A DNA stretch of 64,000 nucleotides from positions 111,617 to 175,616 of the forward strand of contig NZ_JABFAM010000011.1 of assembly GCF_013623775.1 (NCBI RefSeq), written 5' to 3'. Position 1 is the stretch's first letter; every line of letters begins with the position of its first letter. Below the pieces are notes generated by a model that did no database searches, was not told the DNA's origin, and saw only the letters and a list, made by a program, of their open reading frames with translations. Below are positions 23,801 to 31,438 of the stretch, one piece after another. Both the position numbers and the translations under genes were made by a program. Source of the stretch: Rufibacter sp. XAAS-G3-1. GTDB lineage: Bacteria > Bacteroidota > Bacteroidia > Cytophagales > Hymenobacteraceae.

Positions 23801-25970
23801 AGCCCTGCCCCGAAACAATAATCCAGCCTTGCGGAACGGCCCAGGTATAGCCGGTCACGTTGGCATCCGTCGCCACCGAGTACACGTGTTCGCTGCCACT
23901 GTTACAAGGAGCGCTGTTCCCCGAGATAGCACTGGGAAGTTCGGGAACCCCGGCACTAACGCTTACATGCAGGGCAACCGGTGCACTGTCTCCGCAGCCG
24001 TTGGAAGCGATTACTTTTACCTCGCCGCTGGAACCTACTTTCACGTTAATTCGCCGAGAGCCTTGCCCCGATAGAATCCGCCAACCGGAAGGGACACTCC
24101 AGGTATAGGTGCCCGCGTTTTCAATCTCTTCCACTGCATACGTGTGCTCTGCATTGGATAAACACACGGCCACATCGCCGGAGACACTCCCTACTTTTGG
24201 GGCCTCGGAAGAAATGGAAACGGGCAAGAAGGTCACCGGGCTGGTGCCGCAGCCATTTTGCGCTTTCACGGTTACCTGTCCTTTGGTGGCTCCGGCTCTT
24301 ACTACTACCCGGGCGGTGCCTTGTCCGCTTACAATGTCCCAATCTGCCGGAACAGTCCAGGTATAGCTAGTGGCATTCAGGACGGCGGCTACCTGGTAAA
24401 CGATGTTGTCGGTATGCGCGCAGACGTGGGCTGGGCCAGAGATGGGCTCAGGCTTTGGAGGAGCGGCGGGGGAGATGGTGACTTGCACGTTGCTGCTGGC
24501 GCTTTTGCCGCAGGCGTTTTCAGCGGTTACTTTTATTTCTCCGCTGGTAGCGCCCGGGAGAACGGCTACCGAAGAGGTGCCCTGGCCCCGCACCACCGTC
24601 CAGTCACCGGGAATTTCCCAGGCATAGGAGATGGCACTGGCAATGGGGTCAATGGCATAGGTGATTTCTTTCTGCCCGATACAAACTTCCAAAGGGCCCG
24701 TGATGGCGGAAGGCGTGGGAGGAGCAAAAGAAACCGTGCTCACCTCCAGCACCGATTCTGGCCCATCGCCGCAGGCGTTCACGGCCCTTACTGAGATGGT
24801 ACCTTGGGCTTCGGCCCCGCCGGTTGAAACGGTAATCTCATTGGAATCCTGCCCCGAGGTAATGACCCAGCCGCTGGGAAGGCTCCAACTGTACTTCCGG
24901 GTTCCCGGGAGGCGCTCTATCTGGTAAACGTTTCCGGGGGTATTAACGCAAACAGACGTTTTGCCGGTAATTTCTCCGGGTTTAGACGGCGTAGCGCAGA
25001 TGGATAGTTCAGACGTGTTGTTTTTGATGTTAGGGTCAGTGCCATCGCCGGTCACCGTGACCACGGTGGTGGAGAACTCAGTCTTAAGAATGCTCGCCTG
25101 CACCACCATGGTGGCCGTGGTACCACTGGGAAGCTTTTTGATAATCCATTCTCTTCTGACGGGGTCAAACGCTGAGCCCATGGAGGTATTGGCCCCCAGG
25201 AACTGAATACCGGAAGGCGTTTCAAAGTTGAGGACTACGTTGGTTTCTTCGCTGGGGCCCCAGTTTTGAAGCGTGATGGTATACGTCACCAACAGCCCCA
25301 CCCGGTACGGGCCTTCACTTACCACGTGTTTTACCTCCAGGTCAGAGATATGCTCAGAACCCAGTTCGGTGACCGTGGTGCCAGACAGCGCCACACTTCC
25401 CGCCTTCGTGAGCAGTTTTCCCTCTACGGTGGCGGCTTTGCCAGCTGAGATATTGCCGGAGGCTACTATGGTTCCCTTGAAATTGCTCTGGGCGCCTACC
25501 GCTACGTCCCCGGCTACTTGCCAGAATACATTTTTCGCCCTGGCTCCCTGCCGAAGCTCTACGTTTACCGATGGGGCTACCCTTAGACTTCCTTCCACCT
25601 GAAACACAAAGATCCCGTTCGGGAATTTGCTGCCTAGTAATTCTAATGATTTCTGAAGATGGACATCGCCCTTTACCCGGTACACGCCCGGCAACAATTT
25701 ACCACCCGTCAAAGCCGCCCCAGACAACGTAGCAGTGGGTTGCTGGCGCTTCAGTTCAGCAGCTACTCTGTCAATCTCATTTAAAACCTCTTTTGATGCT
25801 ATCCCAAACGGAAGCACCTGTCTCTTCACCTTGCTGTTGCCCTTGCTTTCATAGCCCGCGCCACCAGCCACCGACACCTGTTGCAATGCCTTGAAGGCAG
25901 GAGCTATCTGTGCAAAAACACCAGCTTGAGACAAAAGAAAGAACAAGAGTAGTAGTAATCGTATTTTCAT
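20805..25970 (-). CDS. Giant T9SS-secreted adhesin with DUF3494 (ice-binding-like) domain, DUF11, about 15 PKD-like domains and type B CTD
   Basis: 1721 residues. Signal peptide 1-21. Residues about 60-202 match the DUF3494/type 1 ice-binding fold (LLPGVYRVKGDVHL, NGIFVFQVEGSL, RAKNVFWQVAGDVAVG, GTIVASGNIS). About 208-325 is a DUF11-like beta domain (VTYTITLQNWGPSE). About 331-1630 holds 15 PKD-like repeats of roughly 85 residues, each with a Y-x-W-x-(V/L)P-x-GW-x-(I/L)-x-SGQG core; 14 are regular and the last diverges. Most repeats carry two Cys, one before the first strand and one in a late NGCG motif, suggesting one disulfide each. The end (VPNVFSPNNDGKNDVW, NRWGSEVY, WNG, GTYYYVL) is the gliding-motility/type B T9SS sorting domain. 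It is expected to be a long surface filament; the SprF-like gene follows at once. The ATG has GGGGGAGAG just upstream. Confidence 0.93.
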   Translation of the reverse strand: MKIRLLLLLFFLLSQAGVFAQIAPAFKALQQVSVAGGAGYESKGNSKVKRQVLPFGIASKEVLNEIDRVAAELKRQQPTATLSGAALTGGKLLPGVYRVKGDVHLQKSLELLGSKFPNGIFVFQVEGSLRVAPSVNVELRQGARAKNVFWQVAGDVAVGAQSNFKGTIVASGNISAGKAATVEGKLLTKAGSVALSGTTVTELGSEHISDLEVKHVVSEGPYRVGLLVTYTITLQNWGPSEETNVVLNFETPSGIQFLGANTSMGSAFDPVRREWIIKKLPSGTTATMVVQASILKTEFSTTVVTVTGDGTDPNIKNNTSELSICATPSKPGEITGKTSVCVNTPGNVYQIERLPGTRKYSWSLPSGWVITSGQDSNEITVSTGGAEAQGTISVRAVNACGDGPESVLEVSTVSFAPPTPSAITGPLEVCIGQKEITYAIDPIASAISYAWEIPGDWTVVRGQGTSSVAVLPGATSGEIKVTAENACGKSASSNVQVTISPAAPPKPEPISGPAHVCAHTDNIVYQVAAVLNATSYTWTVPADWDIVSGQGTARVVVRAGATKGQVTVKAQNGCGTSPVTFLPVSISSEAPKVGSVSGDVAVCLSNAEHTYAVEEIENAGTYTWSVPSGWRILSGQGSRRINVKVGSSGEVKVIASNGCGDSAPVALHVSVSAGVPELPSAISGNSAPCNSGSEHVYSVATDANVTGYTWAVPQGWIIVSGQGSHTIKVKAGATPGSISVMGSNGCGNSPVRTLAVTPATTVPVAPASITGETVPCSDGQQTYSVPNAVAGLTYTWALPDGWNLISGQGGASIVVKAGTTAGQVTVTASNNCGQSAATHLEVTPAAGVPVLAATIQGEVAGCSSANQLTYSITSTNAAASFLWQVPEGWEIVSGQGMREITVKAGTGNGVIQVLARNGCGQSVTRSLAVTASPTLPATPGLISGSANLCATSGEVTYSVGQVNGAATYNWSVPTGWAILRGQGTTSLVVRVGPSAGQVQVTAGNACGTSAASVLAVKVSTSVPPAIGAITGESAFCASAAPRTYTVTEAEGINSYTWSAPAGWEILSGQGTGSISVRPGATGGYLKVVASNYCGTSADSTSISVSPPLSATPLIITGAKAACVNDEPITYSVEAVAGATQYTWKVPVGWQLVSGENTTAIQVKAGTGAGTISVAISDACGGSATANLAVSVASSAPFALGPITGQSATCTASRLTYQVPNDVYVNTYAWVVPAGWNIELGQGTHSITVVPGTSNGVISVRGVNGCGITSSVSSLQVQVQTVPPLRPNPMQVIAAALTPCAGEKGLVFEIQAVNGASEYEWTVPAGWLIEAGQGTTKLTVTAGSQNGQVSVVAKNGCGQSESRAVAVVPTTGVPVITGEITGSTLVCVNAGSVTYSINSPGATQYMWSVPAGWSLIAGQNTNTITVVPSAASGVVSVKAFNGCGASLEKSLTVVPSVGGALKPGVIDGPIAFCASGEQRVYTVTQTGSAATYEWSVPTGWKIISGQGTDRLVVSTQAGAGLVSVKTVNGCGNSAEANLSVTVAPGLGVAPVIKDESSACVGNQFSVPAMAGVSYKWSIISDTPGWAITSGQGADKVTVQAPENALPGSAKLMVEVNNGTCATTSAMLEMVPKFLAPQLHVPNVFSPNNDGKNDVWVVANLLEYPENEVVIMNRWGSEVYRMKKYRNNWNGGGLAEGTYYYVLRVRLCEGQEETKKGYVTIMR

Positions 25971-26430
25971 GCACTCTCCCCCAAGTTTTACTTAAGCACT
26001 TTTTGGAGTATTAGTCCAATTACCACTAATAGATATGATTTATAAGTAAAGATGTACATATAGCAGTACTTATTTGACTTAATTTTATTTTATAAGCTGA
26101 TTTTATAAGATATTCTCTTGAAGACCTGAAAGCACAAACCCTCTTTGCTTCATCTCACTAAATAGCTATAATGCAACTTCTACATAATTAGACAAATTTA
26201 TAAAATAAAAAGTAATATCATATTTTTTAAACACATTCTGCTTCTTTATATTAAGAACAATATATATTCAGAACCGGCTTGTAACTAAGGAGTTTACCTA
26301 CTGGGGAGGCAAGTCACACTTTAGGCCGTGGCGGCATCACCCAAAGCAGAAACCTACCACGTAAAAGAGGGGAAGAAAGCACCGGCGGAGTTCTCTGGCA
26401 GGGCATGCATCTATGGCAAGGGCATTTCAG

Positions 26431-26462
26431 GCGAGTTTTACCAAAAAGAGCCTAAAAACGAA
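26431..26462. repeat. Family A half copy
   Basis: Only the right half is clear (ACCAAAAAGAGCCTAAAAACG). It abuts the 18-bp stem at 26461 and supplies the T-run that follows that stem on the minus strand. Confidence 0.45.
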
Positions 26463-26504
26463 ACCCACGGTCTGTTCTCGTAGATAAGAACAGACCGTGG
26501 GTTT
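26461..26504 (-). terminator. Perfect 18-bp stem-loop, probable minus-strand terminator
   Basis: AAACCCACGGTCTGTTCT (26461-26478) and its exact complement (26487-26504) flank an 8-base loop. On the minus strand the stem is followed by CGTTTTTAGG, a short U-run. The nearest upstream minus-strand gene is the K+ channel gene, 640 bp away, so it may instead protect the adhesin promoter from read-through. Confidence 0.55.
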
Positions 26505-26584
26505 GCTTCACTAAACAGCATGAAAAGCGAGACTTTTCGCCACCAAGCTACCCTTCCAAAAAATTGATGGTTTTAAACAACTCC

Positions 26585-26697
26585 ACTTGCTCGCCTCTCA
26601 GACGCCGGTGAGATACCTCCGCGTCCCGCCGTTAAAAAAAGGCCTAGAAGCGGCCAGAGGCCGCAGGTAGCCCACACTCGCCGGAGGCGAGCGAGTG
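26585..26697. repeat. Family F inverted pair, locus 1
   Basis: The right member (26649-26697) reads GCGGCCAGAGGCCGCAGGTA then CCCACACTCGCCGGAGGCG. The left member (26585-26632) is a degenerate copy in the opposite orientation (CTCGCCTCTCAGACGCCGG...). About 16 bp separate them, so the pair can form a large cruciform. The second locus is at 43049-43248. Confidence 0.6.
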
Positions 26698-26732
26698 GAA
26701 CCATTCCTTTTACAAGACTACCTTTAATTTCT

Positions 26733-26770
26733 ATTTTTGGGCTCTTTTCAGGAAAACAGCCCAAAAACGC
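26733..26770. repeat. Family A palindrome
   Basis: ATTTTTGGGCTCTTTTCAG with GAAAACAGCCCAAAAACG. A good copy in non-coding DNA. Confidence 0.7.
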
Positions 26771-27148
26771 TGCGGTCTTTGGAGAAACGCTCTCTCTTTG
26801 GAGTAGTCCACTAACAAAAAAACTCTCTTCTGGGCTCATCCTACCCATAAGTCTAAAACAAAGGAGCACGATATTTGATTGTCCCCCTTTGAAGGGGATA
26901 GAGAGATGATTACTCCTGCTGGTAATGGCGGTTCCTGTCCTTTACACCGGCTGTTTAGCATTGAACGAAAGCTTCTTGCCTCTTCTTCCGCCTTTCTCAT
27001 CCCCCTACCATGCCTACAAAATCCGGTGGGGTAGGATGAGCTTCAAAGGGGGAGCAGGAGAGTTCTGCTCTCAACCCTCTTCTTTCTTGCACTAACGTGA
27101 ACTGGGCAATGGAAAGAGGCTTTAGGGCTAGCAACTATTATAACCCGT

Positions 27149-28861
27149 TTACTCTGCCCTTTCTAAGAAATCGCTGTGCCCATACATACTGAAGAATTTG
27201 TTTTCGGCCTCTACGGTGCCAATTAAGATGATTTCTGCCTCGGGCGGCAGCACCATGAAAGGGTCTGGGTTGATCATGAGGTCTTCGCCCTGTCTTACGG
27301 CAATGATGGTGCAGCCGGTCTCCTGCCGGATGGAGGATTGCGCGATGGAGCGGCCCGCCAGCTGCTGGGGAACCTGCACTTTGAGCAAGTCCAACCCTTC
27401 GGCCACCATTAAAATATCGCTCCGCTTGAGCAGGTTGAAGATGATGTTGCCGCCCATAGACGCATAAGACATCACAAAATCGGCCCCGGCCCGGTGCATG
27501 GTGGGCAGGTTGCGCTGCAAGGTGGAACGGGTGATGATCTGGATATCGGGGCGCAGGCGGCGGCAGTAGATGGTGAGGTACACGTTCATGTCGTCGTCAT
27601 GGGTGGTGATGATGACGCACGGCGATTCGTCAATGCCCGCGGCTTTCAGGACTTCCAGTTCAGCGGCATCGCCCAGCAGGTAGTTGGGGTTGGCCTTGAT
27701 GCGGGCCGGGTCTTTCTCCACAATCCGGTAATCCAAGTTACGCGCGGCCAGCGACTGCCCCGTGGCGCGGCCCACCCGTCCGCCGCCCAGGATGATCACA
27801 GGGCCCTTCAGGTGCCTTTCGGTTTGGTACACCTGGTTGTACTTCTCTATCTGCCTTTTTGACCCGGCCAACACCAGCACCGTGGTCTCGGTAATCAAGG
27901 TTTCGGGTTGGGCGGCCCCAAACCGGCCCCGTTCCCAAACGCCTACCACGCTCACGCCCACCCGTTCGCGCAGCTTCGTTTCTTTCAGCGTCAGGCCCAC
28001 CAAGGGCGATCCCGCCACAGAGGCTTCGGCAATCTGCAACTCTTTGAACTCCCCAATCACCTGGGCGCAGGCGTCTCCTCCGCTGGCGCGCCGTGCCAGG
28101 AAAACCCCCATCATCTCGCCCAGTTGTAGCACATGGTTGCTGCCCGCCAACCCCAGAATATCTACCGAGGCCGCAAAGTTGCAGGTAGAGATGATGGGCA
28201 CCTCACCGCTAATCTCGCGCACGGTGAAAGCAATGTTGGTATTGATGACATCGGTGGCCGTGGCCGCCACCAGGGCCGCCTGCTGCACGTTCACCCGGAT
28301 GTACGTCTCTGGGTCATCCAGATCTCCCAACATGACTTTGATGCCCAGGCCGTGCAGCCGCAGCCCTTCGGCCAAATCTGGCACCAGCACCACGTACGGG
28401 TACCCGAACTGATTTAATTTAATGATCAGGGATTCGGTGACCGGCCCGTACTGGGTGAGCACCACGTGCCCGCTGGTACCCGCCGGAAGGGCGCGCGGCA
28501 CCTGGGCATCTTCCTGGGCTTTCATCCAGGGGGCGTAGAAGAAATTGATGAAGGTAAACGGAAACAGGATGAGCAGAAACACCATGCCCGACAGCAGCAC
28601 CACAATGGAGAAAAACCGCCCCGAATCACTGTGAAAGGTAATGTCCCCGAAGCCCAGGGTAGACATGACCGTGAGCGTCCAGTACAAACCCGTGATCCAG
28701 GAAAAGATGCGTCCCTCCCGCAGCATGAGCAGGTGGAAGATGACGGTGAAGACCACAATCAAGGCCAGCAAGACCAGCATGAATTTCCCCAGCAGGATGA
28801 GGTTGCGCCGGTCTGGCTTGTTCTTGAGGAAGAGCAGCAGTTGGGTAGGTAAGAATTTCAT
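27149..28861 (-). CDS. Potassium channel with two RCK (TrkA-N) domains
   Basis: 570 residues. Two membrane helices (about 25-47 and 85-108) flank a pore loop with the selectivity filter TLGFGD, so it is a 2TM K+ channel subunit. RCK domain 1 spans about 125-245 with a degenerate nucleotide loop, then a TrkA-C-like segment (about 265-345). RCK domain 2 (about 352-470) has the clear Rossmann motif ILGGGRVGRATG and an acidic ribose-binding residue (RIVEKD). A second TrkA-C domain ends the protein. Such channels form tetramers gated by cytosolic ligands (nucleotides, cyclic di-nucleotides or Ca2+, depending on the family member). It is monocistronic. A TAGCTTTG (28902-28909, minus) about 41 bp before the ATG is a possible -7 element. 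Confidence 0.92.
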   Translation of the reverse strand: MKFLPTQLLLFLKNKPDRRNLILLGKFMLVLLALIVVFTVIFHLLMLREGRIFSWITGLYWTLTVMSTLGFGDITFHSDSGRFFSIVVLLSGMVFLLILFPFTFINFFYAPWMKAQEDAQVPRALPAGTSGHVVLTQYGPVTESLIIKLNQFGYPYVVLVPDLAEGLRLHGLGIKVMLGDLDDPETYIRVNVQQAALVAATATDVINTNIAFTVREISGEVPIISTCNFAASVDILGLAGSNHVLQLGEMMGVFLARRASGGDACAQVIGEFKELQIAEASVAGSPLVGLTLKETKLRERVGVSVVGVWERGRFGAAQPETLITETTVLVLAGSKRQIEKYNQVYQTERHLKGPVIILGGGRVGRATGQSLAARNLDYRIVEKDPARIKANPNYLLGDAAELEVLKAAGIDESPCVIITTHDDDMNVYLTIYCRRLRPDIQIITRSTLQRNLPTMHRAGADFVMSYASMGGNIIFNLLKRSDILMVAEGLDLLKVQVPQQLAGRSIAQSSIRQETGCTIIAVRQGEDLMINPDPFMVLPPEAEIILIGTVEAENKFFSMYGHSDFLERAE

Positions 28862-28901
28862 AGCCTATACGTACTACGGGAAAAACAGGAAAGAGAAACA
28901 G

Positions 28902-28909
28902 CAAAGCTA
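28902..28909 (-). promoter_or_regulatory. Possible -7 promoter element of the K+ channel gene
   Basis: TAGCTTTG on the minus strand fits TANNTTTG. No clear TTG was found 19-21 bases upstream, so the assignment is tentative. Confidence 0.35.
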
Positions 28910-28941
28910 CAAAAGCAGGGCGGCGCACCTGAACTTCAGGC

Positions 28942-28981
28942 GCTGTTTTCTGCCTGATTTCCTAAAAACAGGGGTAAAACG
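28942..28981. repeat. Family A palindrome
   Basis: GCTGTTTTCTGCCTGATTTCC with AAAAACAGGGGTAAAACG, in the divergent gap between the channel and acylase genes. Confidence 0.6.
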
Positions 28982-29046
28982 GAAGGCCCAGCGTGCCCGA
29001 GCCAACGCCTTTTCCGCTAACTCTCTCAGTAGTGTATAGCTAGCCT

Positions 29047-29083
29047 TCGTTTTGCCTGTATTTTCTGGAAAATAGCCTTAAAT
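29047..29083. repeat. Family A palindrome
   Basis: TCGTTTTGCCTGTATTTTC with GAAAATAGCCTTAAATT. It lies 30 bp upstream of the acylase ATG, so it will be close to or inside that gene's 5' leader. Confidence 0.6.
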
Positions 29084-29114
29084 TGGTCACGCATCTCTTT
29101 CTCTTCTTTGGTTC

Positions 29115-31322
29115 ATGAAACACCTGTTCAAGATGACCGCTTTCTACCTGTTCCTCTTCCTTCTTTTCTCCTGCTCCAGCAGCGAAAAAATTGCTTCGTC
29201 TAAGGAAGTAGGCCAATGGAAAACCCAGGCCGCCCGGGTCACCATCATAAGAGATGATTTTGGCGTGCCGCACGTGTACGGAAAAACAGATGCCGATGCG
29301 GTTTTCGGGCTGTTGTACGCGCAGTGCGAGGATGATTTCAACCGGGTAGAGCGGAATTACCTCTGGGCGACGGGCCGCTTGGCCGAGGTGGAGGGCAAGG
29401 AAATGCTGTACAGCGACCTCCGGGCGAAACTCTACATGACGCAGGAAGAAGCCATCCAGAATTATGAGAAAAGCCCCGAGTGGCTGAAAAAACTTTGCCA
29501 GGCCTTCGCGGATGGCGTCAACTACTACCTGTACACGCACCCCGAGGTAAAGCCCAAACTGCTCACCCGCTTTGAACCCTGGATGCCCATGTACTTCACC
29601 GAAGGTTCCATCGGCGGCGACATAGAAAGCATTCCGCTGAACAAGATTCAGGCGTTCTATGAGGACAACAAGGCGCAGGAACTTACCGGTTACCACCACC
29701 AACCATCGGCGCAGCCCAACATCTTGGCGGAACCCAAAGGCTCCAACGGCTTCACCATCTCGGGCAAACACACCGCCTCGGGCAACGCCATGCTGCTGAT
29801 TAACCCGCACACGTCGTTTTTCTTTAGAGGCGAAGTACACGCCGTGAGTGAGGAAGGCCTGAATGCGTACGGCGCGGTGACCTGGGGACAATTCTTCATT
29901 TACCAGGGCTTCAACGAGAAAACCGGCTGGATGCACACCTCGGCGTACGCCGATGTGGTGGATGAATTTGAGGAAACCATCAGCAAGCAAAACGGCAAAC
30001 TGGTCTATAAATATGGCGACGGGCAACGCCCGGTCACTACTTCTGAAGTTACCCTGGCTTATAAAGAAGGAAACGAAACCAAGCAAAAGACCTTCACCAC
30101 CTACAGAACGCACCACGGCCCCATCACGCACCAGAACGGAAACAAATGGGTAGCCACGGCCATGATGTGGAAACCGGTAGAGGCACTCACGCAGTCGTAC
30201 ACCCGCACCAAGAAACGCAACCTGAAGGAATTCAACGAGATGATGCAGCTGCGCACCAACTCCTCCAACGGAACCATCTACGCCGATGCGGAGGGCAACA
30301 TCGCCTACTATCACGGCAACTTCTTCCCCATCCGCGACACCGCCTTTGACTACTCCAAACCCGTAGACGGCAGCAATCCTAAAACCGATTGGCAGGGCCT
30401 GCATTCCTTGGAAGAAACCATCCGGGTCATCAACCCGCCCAACGGCTGGATTCAGAACTGCAACTCCACCCCTTTTACCAGCGCCGGGGAGTACAGCCCC
30501 AAAAAAGAAGACTATCCCGTGTACATGGCTCCCTCCGCCGAGAATTTCCGGGGCATCCATGCCGTCCGCCTGCTCAAGAACGCGAACAACCTGACCCTGG
30601 ACAAACTCATCGGCTTGGCCTATGACCCGTACCTGCCGGGTTTCGAGGTACTCATTCCCGGCTTGGTGAAGGCGTACGACCAGCAGAAACCGAATGACCC
30701 CAAGCTGAAGGCCGCCATGGACGTGCTGCGCCGCTGGGATTACGCGGTGGCCAAAGAATCGGTGGCGATGTCTTTGGCGCACTTCTACGCCACCATTTCC
30801 ACCAGAAACGGCAGCGCGCCCAAAAGCCTGAACCTGATAGAGCGCTTCGAATATTACGCGAACAAGTCGCCGGAGAAAGAACGGCTAGACCTTTTCCGCC
30901 AGACCATCGCGCAACTGGAAAAAGACTTCGGCACGTGGAACACGCCTTGGGGCGAAATCAACCGCTTCCAACGCCTCACCGGCGATATCCAACAGCCGTT
31001 CAATGATGCCAAACCAAGCCTGCCCATCGGGATGGCCTCCGGGAACTGGGGCGCACTGGCCTCGTACGGGGCGAACTCCTATAACACCAAGCGCCTGTAC
31101 GGCACCTCGGGCAACAGCTTTGTGGCCGTCGTGGAATTCGGGCCGAAGGTGAAGGCAAAGACGATGCTGGCGGGTGGACAGAGCGGCGACCCTACCTCCC
31201 CGCATTTCAGTGACCAAGCCCAGCGCTACGCCGATGTGCAGTTCAAAGACGCCGCCTACTACCGCGAAGACGTGGAGAAACGCGCCAAAGCCACCTACCA
31301 TCCCGGCGAGAAAAGACCCTAA
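29115..31322 (+). CDS. Penicillin acylase / AHL acylase-family Ntn hydrolase, lipoprotein
   Basis: 735 residues. A signal peptide with a lipobox ending at Cys20 (FLLFSCSSS) suggests a lipoprotein anchored in an envelope membrane. The family opening IIRDDFGVPHVYGKTDADAVFG is at about 43-65. The autoproteolytic site is KGSNGF; Ser210 would become the N-terminal nucleophile of the beta subunit, separating an alpha chain of about 190 residues from a beta chain of about 525. Later family motifs include NPHTSFF, HHGPI and NCNSTPF. Members hydrolyse amide-linked side chains: beta-lactam side chains, acyl-homoserine lactones or other N-acyl amines. The substrate cannot be set from sequence. It may be cotranscribed with the M20 peptidase, although a perfect family A palindrome lies between. 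Confidence 0.88.
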   Translation: MKHLFKMTAFYLFLFLLFSCSSSEKIASSKEVGQWKTQAARVTIIRDDFGVPHVYGKTDADAVFGLLYAQCEDDFNRVERNYLWATGRLAEVEGKEMLYSDLRAKLYMTQEEAIQNYEKSPEWLKKLCQAFADGVNYYLYTHPEVKPKLLTRFEPWMPMYFTEGSIGGDIESIPLNKIQAFYEDNKAQELTGYHHQPSAQPNILAEPKGSNGFTISGKHTASGNAMLLINPHTSFFFRGEVHAVSEEGLNAYGAVTWGQFFIYQGFNEKTGWMHTSAYADVVDEFEETISKQNGKLVYKYGDGQRPVTTSEVTLAYKEGNETKQKTFTTYRTHHGPITHQNGNKWVATAMMWKPVEALTQSYTRTKKRNLKEFNEMMQLRTNSSNGTIYADAEGNIAYYHGNFFPIRDTAFDYSKPVDGSNPKTDWQGLHSLEETIRVINPPNGWIQNCNSTPFTSAGEYSPKKEDYPVYMAPSAENFRGIHAVRLLKNANNLTLDKLIGLAYDPYLPGFEVLIPGLVKAYDQQKPNDPKLKAAMDVLRRWDYAVAKESVAMSLAHFYATISTRNGSAPKSLNLIERFEYYANKSPEKERLDLFRQTIAQLEKDFGTWNTPWGEINRFQRLTGDIQQPFNDAKPSLPIGMASGNWGALASYGANSYNTKRLYGTSGNSFVAVVEFGPKVKAKTMLAGGQSGDPTSPHFSDQAQRYADVQFKDAAYYREDVEKRAKATYHPGEKRP

Positions 31323-31337
31323 GCAGCTATACCGAAA

Positions 31338-31379
31338 CTCGTTTTAAGCCTGTTTCCCGGAGAACAGGCTTAAAACGAG
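31338..31379. repeat. Family A palindrome, near-perfect
   Basis: CTCGTTTTAAGCCTGTT and its exact complement (17-bp arms) around an 8-base centre, ending 60 bp before the M20 gene start. The tip bases CTCG/CGAG are paired and differ from those of other copies. Confidence 0.9.
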
Positions 31380-31438
31380 TTTTTGAAAAACTTGTACCTA
31401 TCAGCCCTACTCCAAACCAACCGCACCAGACACAACAC

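Larger units (their letters stand above)
25971..27148. other. 1.2-kb intergenic region with repeats and a strong hairpin
   Basis: The first 310 bp are AT-rich and presumably hold the adhesin promoter on the minus strand, though no clean TANNTTTG is seen. The rest has no convincing gene. It carries a perfect 18-bp stem (26461-26504), family F elements as an inverted pair (26585-26697), family A copies, and CCCCCTTTGAAGGGG-type short repeats (about 26882 and 27042). Confidence 0.65.

Noticed and set aside
20805..25970. Periodic ~255-bp DNA similarity considered as a CRISPR-like or satellite array
   Set aside because: The period is the PKD-like protein repeat; DNA repeats are diverged and in one long reading frame.
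29040..30782. 580-codon open frame antisense to the Ntn acylase
   Set aside because: It lies opposite a gene with clear family motifs, shows no family pattern and is an expected shadow of GC-rich third positions.
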